Shown: positions 1 to 7,553, numbered from the stretch's first letter. The stretch: DNA of 31,306 bases from an uncultured Muribaculaceae bacterium (GCA_910586975.1 CAJUKX010000032.1:1-31306); one strand, 5' to 3'. The notes: generated by a model from the letters alone, not told the origin. Numbers and translations are program-made.

Positions 1-2
1 GA

Positions 3-53
3 CCGCTCTACAAGCCGAAATTCGATGTGTTCAAATTTTTGTCATGTACTTAA
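3..53 (+). CDS. Possible 3' end of an upstream gene (partial)
   Basis: One forward frame is open from the left edge to a TAA at 51-53 and encodes a short tail reading PLYKPKFDVFKFLSCT. It could be the C-terminus of a gene lying outside the window. A perfect 8-bp hairpin follows eight bases after the stop, which fits a gene end. Sixteen codons are too few to name a family, and an open frame this short can occur by chance. Confidence 0.25.
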   Translation, partial: PLYKPKFDVFKFLSCT

Positions 54-60
54 GTCAATC

Positions 61-81
61 CTAAGTATCGAAAATACTTAG
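61..81. other. Perfect 8-bp hairpin, loop CGAAA
   Basis: CTAAGTAT at 61-68 pairs exactly with ATACTTAG at 74-81 across the five-base loop CGAAA. It directly follows the possible gene end at 53. It lacks a clear U-tract, so it is either a weak terminator, a 3'-end stabilising stem, or part of the structured non-coding stretch that runs to about 350. Confidence 0.4.
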
Positions 82-98
82 CACAGCGAAAATAACAA

Positions 99-286
99 CT
101 CTTAGTTAGAGTGCATGCTCTATCTATAAATAGCTGTTAAATAGTGAATTATAGCATACAGATTTTGATGTTTCCTAAACAAAAGTCATTAAAGTCTGCT
201 AAAAAGGATAATATTTTTCAAATAATCTTGTGTATTTCAAGAAATATTTGTAATTTTGAACTACAATAAGTATCTCTAACTAAGAG
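99..286. repeat. 13-bp exact inverted repeat, 162 bp between arms
   Basis: The arm at 99-111 (CTCTTAGTTAGAG) is the exact reverse complement of the arm at 274-286 (CTCTAACTAAGAG). Each arm is itself a small hairpin, CTCT and AGAG around a five-base loop, and the two loops (TAGTT and AACTA) are complementary. The pair could bound an invertible segment of the kind common in Bacteroidales, or allow long-range or loop-loop pairing in an RNA. No recombinase gene is in the window. Confidence 0.4.
227..258 (+). promoter_or_regulatory. Candidate Bacteroidetes promoter (-33/-7)
   Basis: TAATTTTG at 251-258 matches the Bacteroidetes -7 box TAnnTTTG, and CTTG at 227-230 sits 20 bp upstream as a near match to the -33 TTTG. 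Transcription would start around 265 and run into the terminator at 311-348, giving a transcript of roughly 80 nt. In AT-rich DNA such matches can arise by chance. Confidence 0.35.
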
Positions 287-348
287 ATTTGGATGATTGC
301 TAAACAATCCGTCCCGTCAGCCTCCTCATCGGGGCTTTTTTTGTTTTT
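265..348 (+). ncRNA. Candidate small RNA with three stem-loops and intrinsic terminator
   Basis: Downstream of the promoter-like boxes come three consecutive hairpins: ATCTCT/AGAGAT at 272-288, GATTG/CAATC at 295-309, and the terminator stem GTCCCG/CGGGGC at 311-335 followed by seven T residues. No plausible reading frame uses this interval and the next gene is antisense to it. The terminator loop carries CCTCCT, a C-rich single-stranded motif of a kind found in some regulatory RNAs. The start is inferred from the promoter boxes. It could instead be the 3' UTR of a gene outside the window. Confidence 0.35.
311..348 (+). terminator. Intrinsic terminator, plus strand
   Basis: A six-pair stem, G311-C316 with C330-C335 and one G-T wobble, is followed by T336-T342, one G and six more T. 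It points away from anything coding on the plus strand in this window, so it ends either the candidate small RNA or a transcript entering from the left. Confidence 0.65.
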
Positions 349-389
349 TATAGCCTTTTGGTTTTTAAATTTCTCTCATAATTACCAAT

Positions 390-436
390 AAAAAGTGCAT
401 CCCGGAGGTTTTGCAATTAAAACTTCCGGGATGCAC
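390..436 (-). terminator. Intrinsic terminator of the fructanase-transporter-fructokinase operon
   Basis: Bases 395-412 pair with 419-436 in an 18-position stem with a single mismatch (arms GTGCATCCCGGAgGTTTT and AAAACTTCCGGGATGCAC) around a six-base loop. On the minus strand the stem is followed by five U (A390-A394 on the plus strand). It lies 24 bases after the fructokinase stop codon, so it closes that operon. Confidence 0.88.
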
Positions 437-460
437 GTGTTGACACCTATGCTGCGGTGT

Positions 461-1339
461 TCAGTCTGTCAGTTCTTCGGGGAGTATGGGCATTGCGCCT
501 TTTTTAGTGCATACAAAGGCAGAGGTCTGTACAGCTCGTGCATGTGCCTCGGCAACCGATTTGCCTTTAAGTATGCTCGCAATAAAAGCTGCGGTGAATG
601 AGTCGCCGGCACCTACGGTATCGGCCACTTCAACTTTGGGAGTGGGCTGGAATGATACGTTGCCGGGGGTGAACACATAGCTGCCATTGATGCCGCATGT
701 AAGTATAAGCATCTGCAGGTTGTATTTACCGAGCAGAATCCAGCACTTGTCCTGAAGGTCGATGCCCGGATAGCCAAACATGCGGCTTACAGTTACCAAC
801 TCTTCATCATTGATCTTTAGGATGTTGCAACGCTTCATAGAGTTGCACAGTATCTCCTTGTTATAGAAACCCTGGCGCAGATTTACGTCGAATACTATCA
901 GAGGATTATTTTCGGCCGGAATAGCATCAAGAAAACGGTTGATTGTGGTGCGTGACACTACGTTGCGCTGAGCCAGCGAACCGAAGCATACGGCAGTCGT
1001 GCGTTCGGCCAACTGTTCGAGCATGGCAGTATATGGTATGTTGTCCCAAGCCACGTTTTCTTTGATTTCGTACTGTGGCACACCGGCCTGATCTATTTCA
1101 ACCTGCACTGTTCCTGTAGGGTACGGTACGGTTTCTATACGGTGTGTAAGTCCCTTTGATACAAAGTTTTCGATGATTTCTTTACCGAGTGCATCATCAC
1201 CCACAGCACTTACAACGCAGCTTGGCAGTCCGAATTGCGATACGTGGTATGCAAAGTTGGCAGGAGCGCCACCTATTTTCTTACCTTCGGGCAGAACGTC
1301 CCACAGGGCTTCTCCCATTCCTATTACGAGTCCTTTCAT
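461..1339 (-). CDS. Fructokinase-like PfkB/ribokinase-family sugar kinase
   Basis: This 292-residue cytoplasmic kinase probably phosphorylates fructose released by the GH32 enzyme of the same operon. It carries the N-terminal PfkB substrate motif GGAPANFA at residues 23-30 and the C-terminal signature DTVGAGDSF at 240-248, where the GAGD loop forms the anion hole and D246 is the expected catalytic base. Length is normal for the family. It is the last gene of a three-gene minus-strand operon, starting 9 bp after the transporter stop and followed by a strong terminator. Gene order and neighbours parallel the fructan locus of B. thetaiotaomicron, where a fructokinase (BT1757) and a fructose importer (BT1758) are adjacent. 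The kinase family is certain; fructose as the substrate is inferred from context. Confidence 0.88.
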   Translation of the reverse strand: MKGLVIGMGEALWDVLPEGKKIGGAPANFAYHVSQFGLPSCVVSAVGDDALGKEIIENFVSKGLTHRIETVPYPTGTVQVEIDQAGVPQYEIKENVAWDNIPYTAMLEQLAERTTAVCFGSLAQRNVVSRTTINRFLDAIPAENNPLIVFDVNLRQGFYNKEILCNSMKRCNILKINDEELVTVSRMFGYPGIDLQDKCWILLGKYNLQMLILTCGINGSYVFTPGNVSFQPTPKVEVADTVGAGDSFTAAFIASILKGKSVAEAHARAVQTSAFVCTKKGAMPILPEELTD

Positions 1340-1348
1340 GATATTATA

Positions 1349-2536
1349 TTATTTTATATTTTTGATTTTCAATGTGTAATACAGGAGATAAACGACACCT
1401 ACAGTCATCACAGCCACTGCGCCTATCTGGCCTACGGCATCGGCAGCGAAACCCATTGCCAAGGGGAAGATTGTGCCGCCAAACAGTCCCATAATCATCA
1501 GACCCGACACTTCGTTTTTCTCATTCGGGCTATAGACCAATGCCTGGGAGAAAATGACTGAGAAAACGTTTGAATTACCGAAGCCGATAAGGCCGATTCC
1601 GATATATATCATGGTAAGAGTGTCGCACACCAATAGCATGGCCATTGCAACGAGCATCATTATAACGCTGATACCTAAGAAGAGTTTCGGCGACATGGAA
1701 CGCAGAAGGAATGCACCGAGGAAACATCCTGCCGTGCGGAAGATGAAATAGATACCTGTTGCCAGTCCGGCTTCTTCGAGCGGAAGGGTAAGGCGTTCCA
1801 TGATGATTTTGGGAGCTGTGGTATTGGTGCCAACATCAATGCCCACGTGGCACATGATGCCGAGAAAGCATAGGAGTATGAAGGGGCGGCCGAGGAGTTT
1901 GAGACATTCGCCCATGCCCGAGGCTTTGTCGGGACGTTCTTCCTGTATGGGAGTGGCTGCAAGCAGCGAGATAGACAGGAAGCTGACAACGGCATAGATG
2001 GCAAACAATGCGCGCCAACCAAGTCCGAAGGTCGGGAAATATGTGGTGGCTCCCCAGGCGGCCAATATGGGAGCCAAAAATGATGCTATGGCCTTTACAA
2101 ACTGACCGAAGGTGAGTGTCGACGCCAGCTTATCGCCGCTGATAAGGTTGGTGACGAGCGGATTGAGCGAGGTCTGCATTATGGCATTGCCTATGCCGAG
2201 CAGCGAGAATGCAATAAGCATCACATTGTAGCTGTCGCCGGTCACAGGGATAATAAGAGATACCGCTGTGACGATAAGGCTTATCAATACGGTCTTTTTA
2301 CGTCCTATCTTATTCATCAGCATGCCCGTGGGCACTGAGAATATAAGGAACCAGAAGAATACAAGCGATGGGAAAAGATTGGCCTGCGAGTCGGTAAGGC
2401 CCAAATCTTTCTGTACATAATTTGACGCTGTACCTACAAGGTCGACGAATCCCATTGCAAAGAAGCAGAGCATCACAGGAATCATCTGCATCAGTTGCCC
2501 CTTCTTGTCGGTCACAAGGTTATAGTTATTTTCCAT
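1349..2536 (-). CDS. MFS hexose (probably fructose) importer
   Basis: A 395-residue inner-membrane protein with about twelve hydrophobic segments and the MFS loop 2-3 motif GMLMNKIGRKKT near residues 70-82. Overall it resembles the FucP/FHS group of sugar:proton symporters and related Bacteroidetes monosaccharide carriers. It lies between the GH32 gene (11 bp upstream) and the fructokinase gene (9 bp downstream), so it most likely moves the fructose produced in the periplasm into the cytoplasm. The start MENNYN is the first Met after the GH32 stop and leaves a short cytoplasmic tail before the first membrane segment. The family is clear; fructose specificity is contextual and could extend to other hexoses. 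Confidence 0.85.
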   Translation of the reverse strand: MENNYNLVTDKKGQLMQMIPVMLCFFAMGFVDLVGTASNYVQKDLGLTDSQANLFPSLVFFWFLIFSVPTGMLMNKIGRKKTVLISLIVTAVSLIIPVTGDSYNVMLIAFSLLGIGNAIMQTSLNPLVTNLISGDKLASTLTFGQFVKAIASFLAPILAAWGATTYFPTFGLGWRALFAIYAVVSFLSISLLAATPIQEERPDKASGMGECLKLLGRPFILLCFLGIMCHVGIDVGTNTTAPKIIMERLTLPLEEAGLATGIYFIFRTAGCFLGAFLLRSMSPKLFLGISVIMMLVAMAMLLVCDTLTMIYIGIGLIGFGNSNVFSVIFSQALVYSPNEKNEVSGLMIMGLFGGTIFPLAMGFAADAVGQIGAVAVMTVGVVYLLYYTLKIKNIK

Positions 2537-2547
2537 TGGATGAATTG

Positions 2548-4395
2548 TTATTTTTCGGTATTTATAGTGAATATTTTAAGGTTCTTGATTTTTGCACTCG
2601 CGCCGTCTGTATTGACAGTGAGCTTGTTATAAGGCTCGGTAGGGAATACGAGGTTGGTCATGACGCCTTTGCCGTCGTTGGCAAAAACCTCTATGCTGGC
2701 GCGGTCAACAAAGATACGTACCGGCAGGGTTCTACCGCCGTTGAATACAGGAGTTGTAGTCACTGCCGGGAAATCCTGGCTGAAGTCAACTATGCCGCTT
2801 TCACGACGGTCAAACGACAATGTTTCGTAATTGGGTGCATAGGTCATAACTGATTTCTCGCCTTTGTCGTTGCTGAATGTCAGCGAGAGCGAACCTGCTT
2901 TTCCAGGTTCTATATTCATGATTATCTCGCATACGCCGTCGTTCTCTGCAGGCAGGCTGAAAGTTTTGCCTTTCTTGTTCACGCTCACTGATTTTGCATT
3001 TACAATCTCTTTGCCTCGAAGCGCATTGAGCTCGGGAGAGGGCACGGAAGCTGCATATATTTGGCCGTCAGCACCGGTAAAGAGGCTGATCTCACGCGGC
3101 AGGGTGTTGGCCGAGCGGAATTGCTTGGTAGGAACTTCGGCTGCATATTGCCAGTTGCTCATCCAGCCTATTGCTGTGCGGCGGTTGTCGGGAGCATCGC
3201 TCCAACTCACTATGGCATAGTTGTCTTTACCATAATCAAGCCACTTGGTGGGTACGCTGCCATTGGCATCAGTGTCAGCCGTAAATGTTTTTCCGTCAAA
3301 GTCGCCTATGAAATATTGTATGCCGCTGCCACCGAATGGGCCACCGGGATTGATATTGCATAAGAGCACCCATTTCTTGCGGTCGGTGCCGTCTACGGGA
3401 AGTTCAAACAGGTCGGGACACTCCCATACGCCATCCTGCGCGCCAAGTCCCTTGCCGAAACTGCTCTGCAGAGTCCATTCCTTCATGTCGTGAGATGTGA
3501 ATATGAGCATTTCTTTGTCGAGGGCATGCGCCAGTATCAGGGTCCAGTGTTTTGTATCGGGATTCCAGAACATGTTCGGGTCGCGGGCCTCGCTCTCAAG
3601 AGTTATCACCGGATTTCCGGGATAGATGGTGAATGTGTTGCCGTTATCGTGGCTGTAGGCAAGGCTTTGAATCTGGCTCGCACCGGCTGAGGTATACATT
3701 GCTATCACCGCATCCTTGCCGAAGCCGGCACTGTTTTCATGGTCGATGGCCGAACTGCCACTGAATACCGATCCCAGTCCGTTAGGCTCTATTGCCGCAG
3801 GGTGATGTTCCCAGTTCACAAGATCTGATGATGATGAATGTCCCCAGGTCATGTTCTGCCACTTGGAGCCGTAGGGATTCCATTGGTAATAGAGGTGCCA
3901 TTTGCCATCCTTGTAAAACATACCGTTGGGGTCGTTCATCCATCCATACAAAGGTGTGTGGTGATACGCCGGACGATATTTTTCTTGATTTGTGACGTCA
4001 ATCGAGTCAGTAAGCTGAAAATTGCTCCAGCAGGCATCTTCCTTGGCCTCGCGCACGGTAGAGCGGTTCTGCGAGGTGACGATGTTCAGCACCACATCAT
4101 GCCCCTTGTAGGGGGTAAGATCCAAAGGCATCGAATAGTCAACCTTGGATTTTGCCAGACGTACATATATAGTACGGTCGAGTTTACCGTCGACCACTAC
4201 ATTCACGGTGGCATCATCGTAGGCTTCCTGCACCGGAAGCATGAGATATTTTGAATCCCCCACGACCCTTACCAGAGTATTATTGGTGCCGAGGTGCTCA
4301 ACTTTTACGCCGTCTGACGCCATCACAGTAAAACCTGTCATACACGCCATATAAACAGCCGCTATAGAAATTGTTGATTTAATAATTGCTTTCAT
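2548..4395 (-). CDS. GH32 fructan hydrolase (exo-fructanase/levanase/inulinase type)
   Basis: This 615-residue exported enzyme cleaves beta-fructosidic bonds. After an N-terminal signal (residues 1 to about 27) comes a beta-rich region of about 115 residues, as in other Bacteroides GH32 proteins. The five-bladed propeller follows, with WMNDPN at 152-157 (nucleophile D155), RDP at 271-273 (transition-state stabiliser D272) and WECPDLF at 324-330 (acid/base E325). The C-terminal sandwich has the typical DRASIEVF segment. All three catalytic acids are present. The signal contains a Cys at 18 (YMAC), but the lipobox is poor and MAS near 25-27 suits ordinary signal peptidase, so a periplasmic location is favoured. 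It is the first gene of the operon, divergent from the sensor gene. Inulin versus levan cannot be decided from sequence. Confidence 0.92.
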   Translation of the reverse strand: MKAIIKSTISIAAVYMACMTGFTVMASDGVKVEHLGTNNTLVRVVGDSKYLMLPVQEAYDDATVNVVVDGKLDRTIYVRLAKSKVDYSMPLDLTPYKGHDVVLNIVTSQNRSTVREAKEDACWSNFQLTDSIDVTNQEKYRPAYHHTPLYGWMNDPNGMFYKDGKWHLYYQWNPYGSKWQNMTWGHSSSSDLVNWEHHPAAIEPNGLGSVFSGSSAIDHENSAGFGKDAVIAMYTSAGASQIQSLAYSHDNGNTFTIYPGNPVITLESEARDPNMFWNPDTKHWTLILAHALDKEMLIFTSHDMKEWTLQSSFGKGLGAQDGVWECPDLFELPVDGTDRKKWVLLCNINPGGPFGGSGIQYFIGDFDGKTFTADTDANGSVPTKWLDYGKDNYAIVSWSDAPDNRRTAIGWMSNWQYAAEVPTKQFRSANTLPREISLFTGADGQIYAASVPSPELNALRGKEIVNAKSVSVNKKGKTFSLPAENDGVCEIIMNIEPGKAGSLSLTFSNDKGEKSVMTYAPNYETLSFDRRESGIVDFSQDFPAVTTTPVFNGGRTLPVRIFVDRASIEVFANDGKGVMTNLVFPTEPYNKLTVNTDGASAKIKNLKIFTINTEK

Positions 4396-4431
4396 ATCTA
4401 TGGTATTTTGTTTAGGTCAAAAACTATGCTG

Positions 4432-4439
4432 CAAAACTA
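4432..4439 (-). promoter_or_regulatory. -7 box for the GH32 operon
   Basis: On the minus strand this reads TAGTTTTG, a match to TAnnTTTG, 36 bp before the GH32 start codon. No clear -33 TTTG is seen 19-21 bp upstream, as expected for a promoter that depends on an activator. The candidate operator at 4473-4523 lies 33 bp upstream of it. Confidence 0.5.
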
Positions 4440-4472
4440 CTACAAAAAAAAGACAGAACATATTAATAATTG

Positions 4473-4523
4473 AGCATTAAGTAGTAAAAATGTTGCATCG
4501 CCCAAAAAATAATAGTGAATGCA
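4473..4523. promoter_or_regulatory. Candidate HTCS operator, copy 1 (divergent promoter)
   Basis: This 51-bp block aligns without gaps to 7431-7481 with 40 identical positions. Shared landmarks are GCATT at 4474-4478, TAGTAAAA from 4482, TGCAT at 4494-4498, CAAAAA from 4503, TAATAGT at 4510-4516 and AATGCA at 4518-4523. TGCATY and AATGCA form an inverted pair with an 18-bp spacer, and the GCATT units repeat at a 21-bp period (two helical turns), the arrangement expected for AraC-type DNA-binding domains. It sits between the divergent GH32 and sensor promoters and could control both. Confidence 0.6.
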
Positions 4524-4545
4524 CTGTTTTTCATTATATTATAAT

Positions 4546-4553
4546 TAACTTTG
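4546..4553 (+). promoter_or_regulatory. -7 box for the HTCS gene
   Basis: TAACTTTG matches TAnnTTTG and lies 28 bp before the sensor start codon. It is the same octamer as the susC -7 box at 7516-7523. The candidate operator ends 22 bp upstream, suggesting that the regulator controls its own gene. Confidence 0.55.
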
Positions 4554-4581
4554 CAATACCGATAAAATCTGATCTGAACCA

Positions 4582-7326
4582 ATGATGCACAGAATAGTAT
4601 TATATGCAATAGGATTTATGATGCTGCTCCCGCTCACATCATGTCGGGAAGAAAAGCATTATCGCATAGGTATATCGCAATGCAGCCAGGACGACTGGCG
4701 CTCTAAAATGAACGATGAGATTCATCGCGAGATAATGCTCCATCCTGAGGCTGAGGTGGAAATACGCTCGGCCGATGACAGCAACGAGAAGCAGATAGCC
4801 GACATCAGCTATTTCAAGGAGAACGATTTTGATATAATAATTGCCGCCCCTAATGAAGCCGACGCAATCACTCCGATTATAAAGGAAGTGTATGAGTCGG
4901 GAATACCCGTCATTGTATTTGACCGTGATATCAACGGTGATACCTACACCGCAAATCAAGGCGTTGACAACTATGGCATAGGAACAGCTGCCGCACAATA
5001 TGCCTACAGCATTACAGGCGATAAAGCCAAAGTGATTGAAATATACGGTTTGGCAGGCTCTACACCGGCCATACAGCGGCACAATGGCTTTGTGGACGAA
5101 GCCGCTAAACTCGGGATGGACATAATTGACTCAGCTCACGGCAACTGGAATTATGAAGATGCCGCCGTAGTGGCTGATTCACTGCTTTCATTGCATCCCG
5201 ACGTCGATCTTATATATGCACACAACGACCGCATGGCCATAGGCGCGTCGGAGATGGCTCAAAAGAAAGGCATGGATGTGAAAGTCATAGGCATAGATGC
5301 CGCTCCCGAGATAGGAATCAAAGCTGTTGCCGACGGAGTCATCGACGCCACCTTCCTATACCCTACCGAGGGTTACAAGCTGATACGCACCGCATTGGCC
5401 ATACTCGAGGGCAAGCCGTTTGAAAGGGAAAGCACCCTACCCGTTTCGTCGGCTGTGGATAAGACCAATGCTGATATATTGCTCCTTCAGAACGAATCGC
5501 TTAAAGAGGAATCGGCCAAGATAAAGTTGCTGAAATCGCAGGTAGATGATTATTGGAGCAGACATTCGGCTCAGACTACCCTTTTCTATGCCGCCATAGT
5601 TATCCTTGTGCTGTTGTTCGGATTGTTATTCATGGTTTTAAGGGCCTTCTGGCTTCATAAACGACACCTAAAGGAACTTGTAGAACAGAATAAGCTGCTG
5701 GCTCAACAGCGCGATACCGAAAAGAAACTGAATGAGCAACTTAACGCAGCCACACAGTCAAAGCTGGTATTTTTTACCAATGTATCGCATGACCTGCGCA
5801 CCCCGCTTACGCTGATAGCAGAGCCTGTGGAACAGCTCGAAATGGCCGATTACCTTACGCCACAACATCATGCGTTGATAAAGATTGCGAGTAAGAATGT
5901 AAAGATACTACGCCGGCTTATCAATCAGATTCTTGATTTCAGAAAATACGAGAACGGCAAGCTCACGGTCAATCTGTCTGAGGTTCACATTGCCGAACTC
6001 ATGCGCGACTGGACTGAATCGTTCAATGCCATTGCCCGCAAACGGGATATCAAGCTCAATGTCGACATACTGATTGATTCTTCGGTTACTCTTGCCATCG
6101 ATGTTGAAAAAATAGAACGTGTATTCTTCAATCTTATGTCAAACGCCTTCAAATATACGGCCGACAACGGCAAGATTCACCTTGTATGCTCTTGCGATGA
6201 CTCGCAACTGATATTCTCGGTTGAAGATACCGGCCAGGGGATAGCCGTGGAAGATCTGGGCAATATTTTCGACAGATTTTATCAGGTTGACAAGATACAT
6301 CCCAACGGGTCGGGCATAGGTCTTTCACTTGCCAAGGCTTTCATAGAGCTGCACGGCGGTTCGATAGATGTGGAAAGCATTTTGGGCAAAGGCAGTAAGT
6401 TTACGGTAATGCTGCCTGTGCGCCATGTGAGCGAGAATGCCGCCACCAATGTTTCTCGCATGATAACTGACAGCGAGGTAAACGCCGAACTCGGTAATAT
6501 CGAATTGGAAACAGTTAACGATGGCGACGGCAAACCTCTGCTTCTGATTATTGACGACAATGCCGACATACGCAAGATGATACGCGAACTGCTCTCGGCC
6601 GACTACCGTATTATTGAGGCTGCAAACGGCAAGGACGGTATAAGGCTCGCTTCAAAATATGTACCCGACCTTATTATATGTGACGTGATGATGCCAGTGA
6701 TGGATGGTCTGGAGTGCTGCCGCCGCATCAAGGATGAAATAACCACCTCGCACATACCGGTGCTCATGCTTACCGCCTGCAGCATGGACGAGCAGCGCAT
6801 ACAGGGCTATGAGAGCGGTGCCGACGGCTATCTGTCGAAACCGTTCAACAGCAAGATGCTGAGCATGCGGTGTGAAAACCTGATAGAAAACCGCAAACGC
6901 ATCAAGAACCTGTTGGGAGCAACTCAGGAAGTAAAAGCCTCAGCTCCCAAGGCCGAGGAAAGACCTGCTGCACCCGATGTGCAACCCGACATTGACAATG
7001 AATTCTACGCCAAATTTGTGGAACTTGTCAACAAAGAGATGGGCAACCCGGATCTTAATATCGACACCCTTGCCGCCAAAATGGGCATAGGCCGCTCTCA
7101 ATTCTACCGCAAAATAAAAGCCCTTACCAACTATTCACCTGTAGAACTGCTCAGAAAAATGCGTCTGACCAAAGCAAGAGAACTGCTCGCCACCACCGAC
7201 CGGTCGATAAGCGAGATTGCTTACGGAGTGGGGTTCTCGGCCCCGGCCTATTTCACCCGCGTGTTCAGAGAGATGTTTGATGAATCTCCGTCAGAAATGA
7301 GAACGCGCCTGGGCATAAAGGGTTGA
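4582..7326 (+). CDS. Hybrid two-component sensor/regulator, fructose-sensor (BT1754-like) type
   Basis: This 914-residue protein joins sensor, kinase and transcription factor in one chain. In order: an N-terminal signal with a lipobox-like LTSC at 18-21; a periplasmic sugar-binding domain of the LacI/RbsB type (about 26-300); one membrane segment (333-356); a coiled linker; a HisKA domain with H403 in VSHDLRTP; an ATPase domain with N517/N521, DTGQG at 549-553 and GSGIGLSLA at 577-585; a receiver domain with phospho-acceptor D701 and K753; and an AraC-type helix-turn-helix at about 825-910. The family member BT1754 binds fructose directly. Position beside GH32, MFS and fructokinase genes supports the same ligand here. 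ATG at 4582 is followed at once by a second ATG; either would serve. Confidence 0.93.
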   Translation: MMHRIVLYAIGFMMLLPLTSCREEKHYRIGISQCSQDDWRSKMNDEIHREIMLHPEAEVEIRSADDSNEKQIADISYFKENDFDIIIAAPNEADAITPIIKEVYESGIPVIVFDRDINGDTYTANQGVDNYGIGTAAAQYAYSITGDKAKVIEIYGLAGSTPAIQRHNGFVDEAAKLGMDIIDSAHGNWNYEDAAVVADSLLSLHPDVDLIYAHNDRMAIGASEMAQKKGMDVKVIGIDAAPEIGIKAVADGVIDATFLYPTEGYKLIRTALAILEGKPFERESTLPVSSAVDKTNADILLLQNESLKEESAKIKLLKSQVDDYWSRHSAQTTLFYAAIVILVLLFGLLFMVLRAFWLHKRHLKELVEQNKLLAQQRDTEKKLNEQLNAATQSKLVFFTNVSHDLRTPLTLIAEPVEQLEMADYLTPQHHALIKIASKNVKILRRLINQILDFRKYENGKLTVNLSEVHIAELMRDWTESFNAIARKRDIKLNVDILIDSSVTLAIDVEKIERVFFNLMSNAFKYTADNGKIHLVCSCDDSQLIFSVEDTGQGIAVEDLGNIFDRFYQVDKIHPNGSGIGLSLAKAFIELHGGSIDVESILGKGSKFTVMLPVRHVSENAATNVSRMITDSEVNAELGNIELETVNDGDGKPLLLIIDDNADIRKMIRELLSADYRIIEAANGKDGIRLASKYVPDLIICDVMMPVMDGLECCRRIKDEITTSHIPVLMLTACSMDEQRIQGYESGADGYLSKPFNSKMLSMRCENLIENRKRIKNLLGATQEVKASAPKAEERPAAPDVQPDIDNEFYAKFVELVNKEMGNPDLNIDTLAAKMGIGRSQFYRKIKALTNYSPVELLRKMRLTKARELLATTDRSISEIAYGVGFSAPAYFTRVFREMFDESPSEMRTRLGIKG

Positions 7327-7348
7327 ACCATCAAAGAATCTTTTCACT

Positions 7349-7386
7349 ATAAGGACACATCACTGCAAAGAAAGATGTGTCCTTAT
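7349..7386 (+). terminator. Terminator-like hairpin after the HTCS gene
   Basis: ATAAGGACACATC at 7349-7361 pairs perfectly with GATGTGTCCTTAT at 7374-7386, with a 12-base loop, and is followed by ATTT. It starts 22 bases after the sensor stop codon. The U-tract is short, so termination may be partial, but the 13-bp perfect stem would also protect the mRNA 3' end. Confidence 0.65.
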
Positions 7387-7388
7387 AT

Positions 7389-7424
7389 TTCATAGCTTAT
7401 CACAGGTCTGCGATAAGCTATGAA
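7389..7424. other. Second perfect 13-bp inverted repeat before the susC operator
   Basis: TTCATAGCTTATC at 7389-7401 pairs exactly with GATAAGCTATGAA at 7412-7424. It begins two bases after the previous hairpin and ends six bases before the operator block at 7431. It could be a second half of a tandem terminator that insulates susC from the sensor gene, or a binding site for a dimeric regulator. Its flanks (TTT before, AAA after) suit termination of minus-strand transcripts equally well. Confidence 0.5.
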
Positions 7425-7430
7425 AAATTG

Positions 7431-7481
7431 TGCATTGTATAGTAAAATTGATGCATTGTTCAAAAATTAATAGTCAATGCA
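7431..7481. promoter_or_regulatory. Candidate HTCS operator, copy 2 (susC promoter)
   Basis: This is the second copy of the 51-bp block, aligned without gaps to 4473-4523. TGCATTG occurs at 7431-7437 and again at 7452-7458 (21-bp period), TAGTAAAA starts at 7440, TAATAGT lies at 7468-7474 and AATGCA at 7476-7481. It ends 34 bp before the susC -7 box, a place suited to an activator. The pairing with the copy in the sensor/GH32 divergent region ties all three transcription units of the locus to one regulator. Confidence 0.62.
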
Positions 7482-7515
7482 ACATGCTTAATAACGCTTA
7501 TATACAAACCGTTAA

Positions 7516-7523
7516 TAACTTTG
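7516..7523 (+). promoter_or_regulatory. -7 box for the susC-susD operon
   Basis: TAACTTTG matches TAnnTTTG. The in-frame TTG at 7521, upstream of the real susC start, lies inside this box, which argues against using it for translation. No good -33 TTTG is present, consistent with activator dependence. Confidence 0.55.
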
Positions 7524-7553
7524 CCGCAGAATTTAAACCAAAAATTAAATAAC

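Noticed and set aside
95..135. A D-arm-like stretch (TTAGTTAGAG) suggesting a tRNA
   Set aside because: No T-arm GTTCRANNC, no acceptor stem and no CCA-compatible end; the hairpins do not form a cloverleaf.
4639..5082. 147-codon reverse frame inside the sensor gene
   Set aside because: Antisense shadow of the sugar-binding domain with no family features.
7521..7553. Upstream TTG start for the SusC-like gene adding 11 residues
   Set aside because: The TTG lies inside the -7 promoter box and the extension would spoil the signal peptide; ATG 7554 is better.
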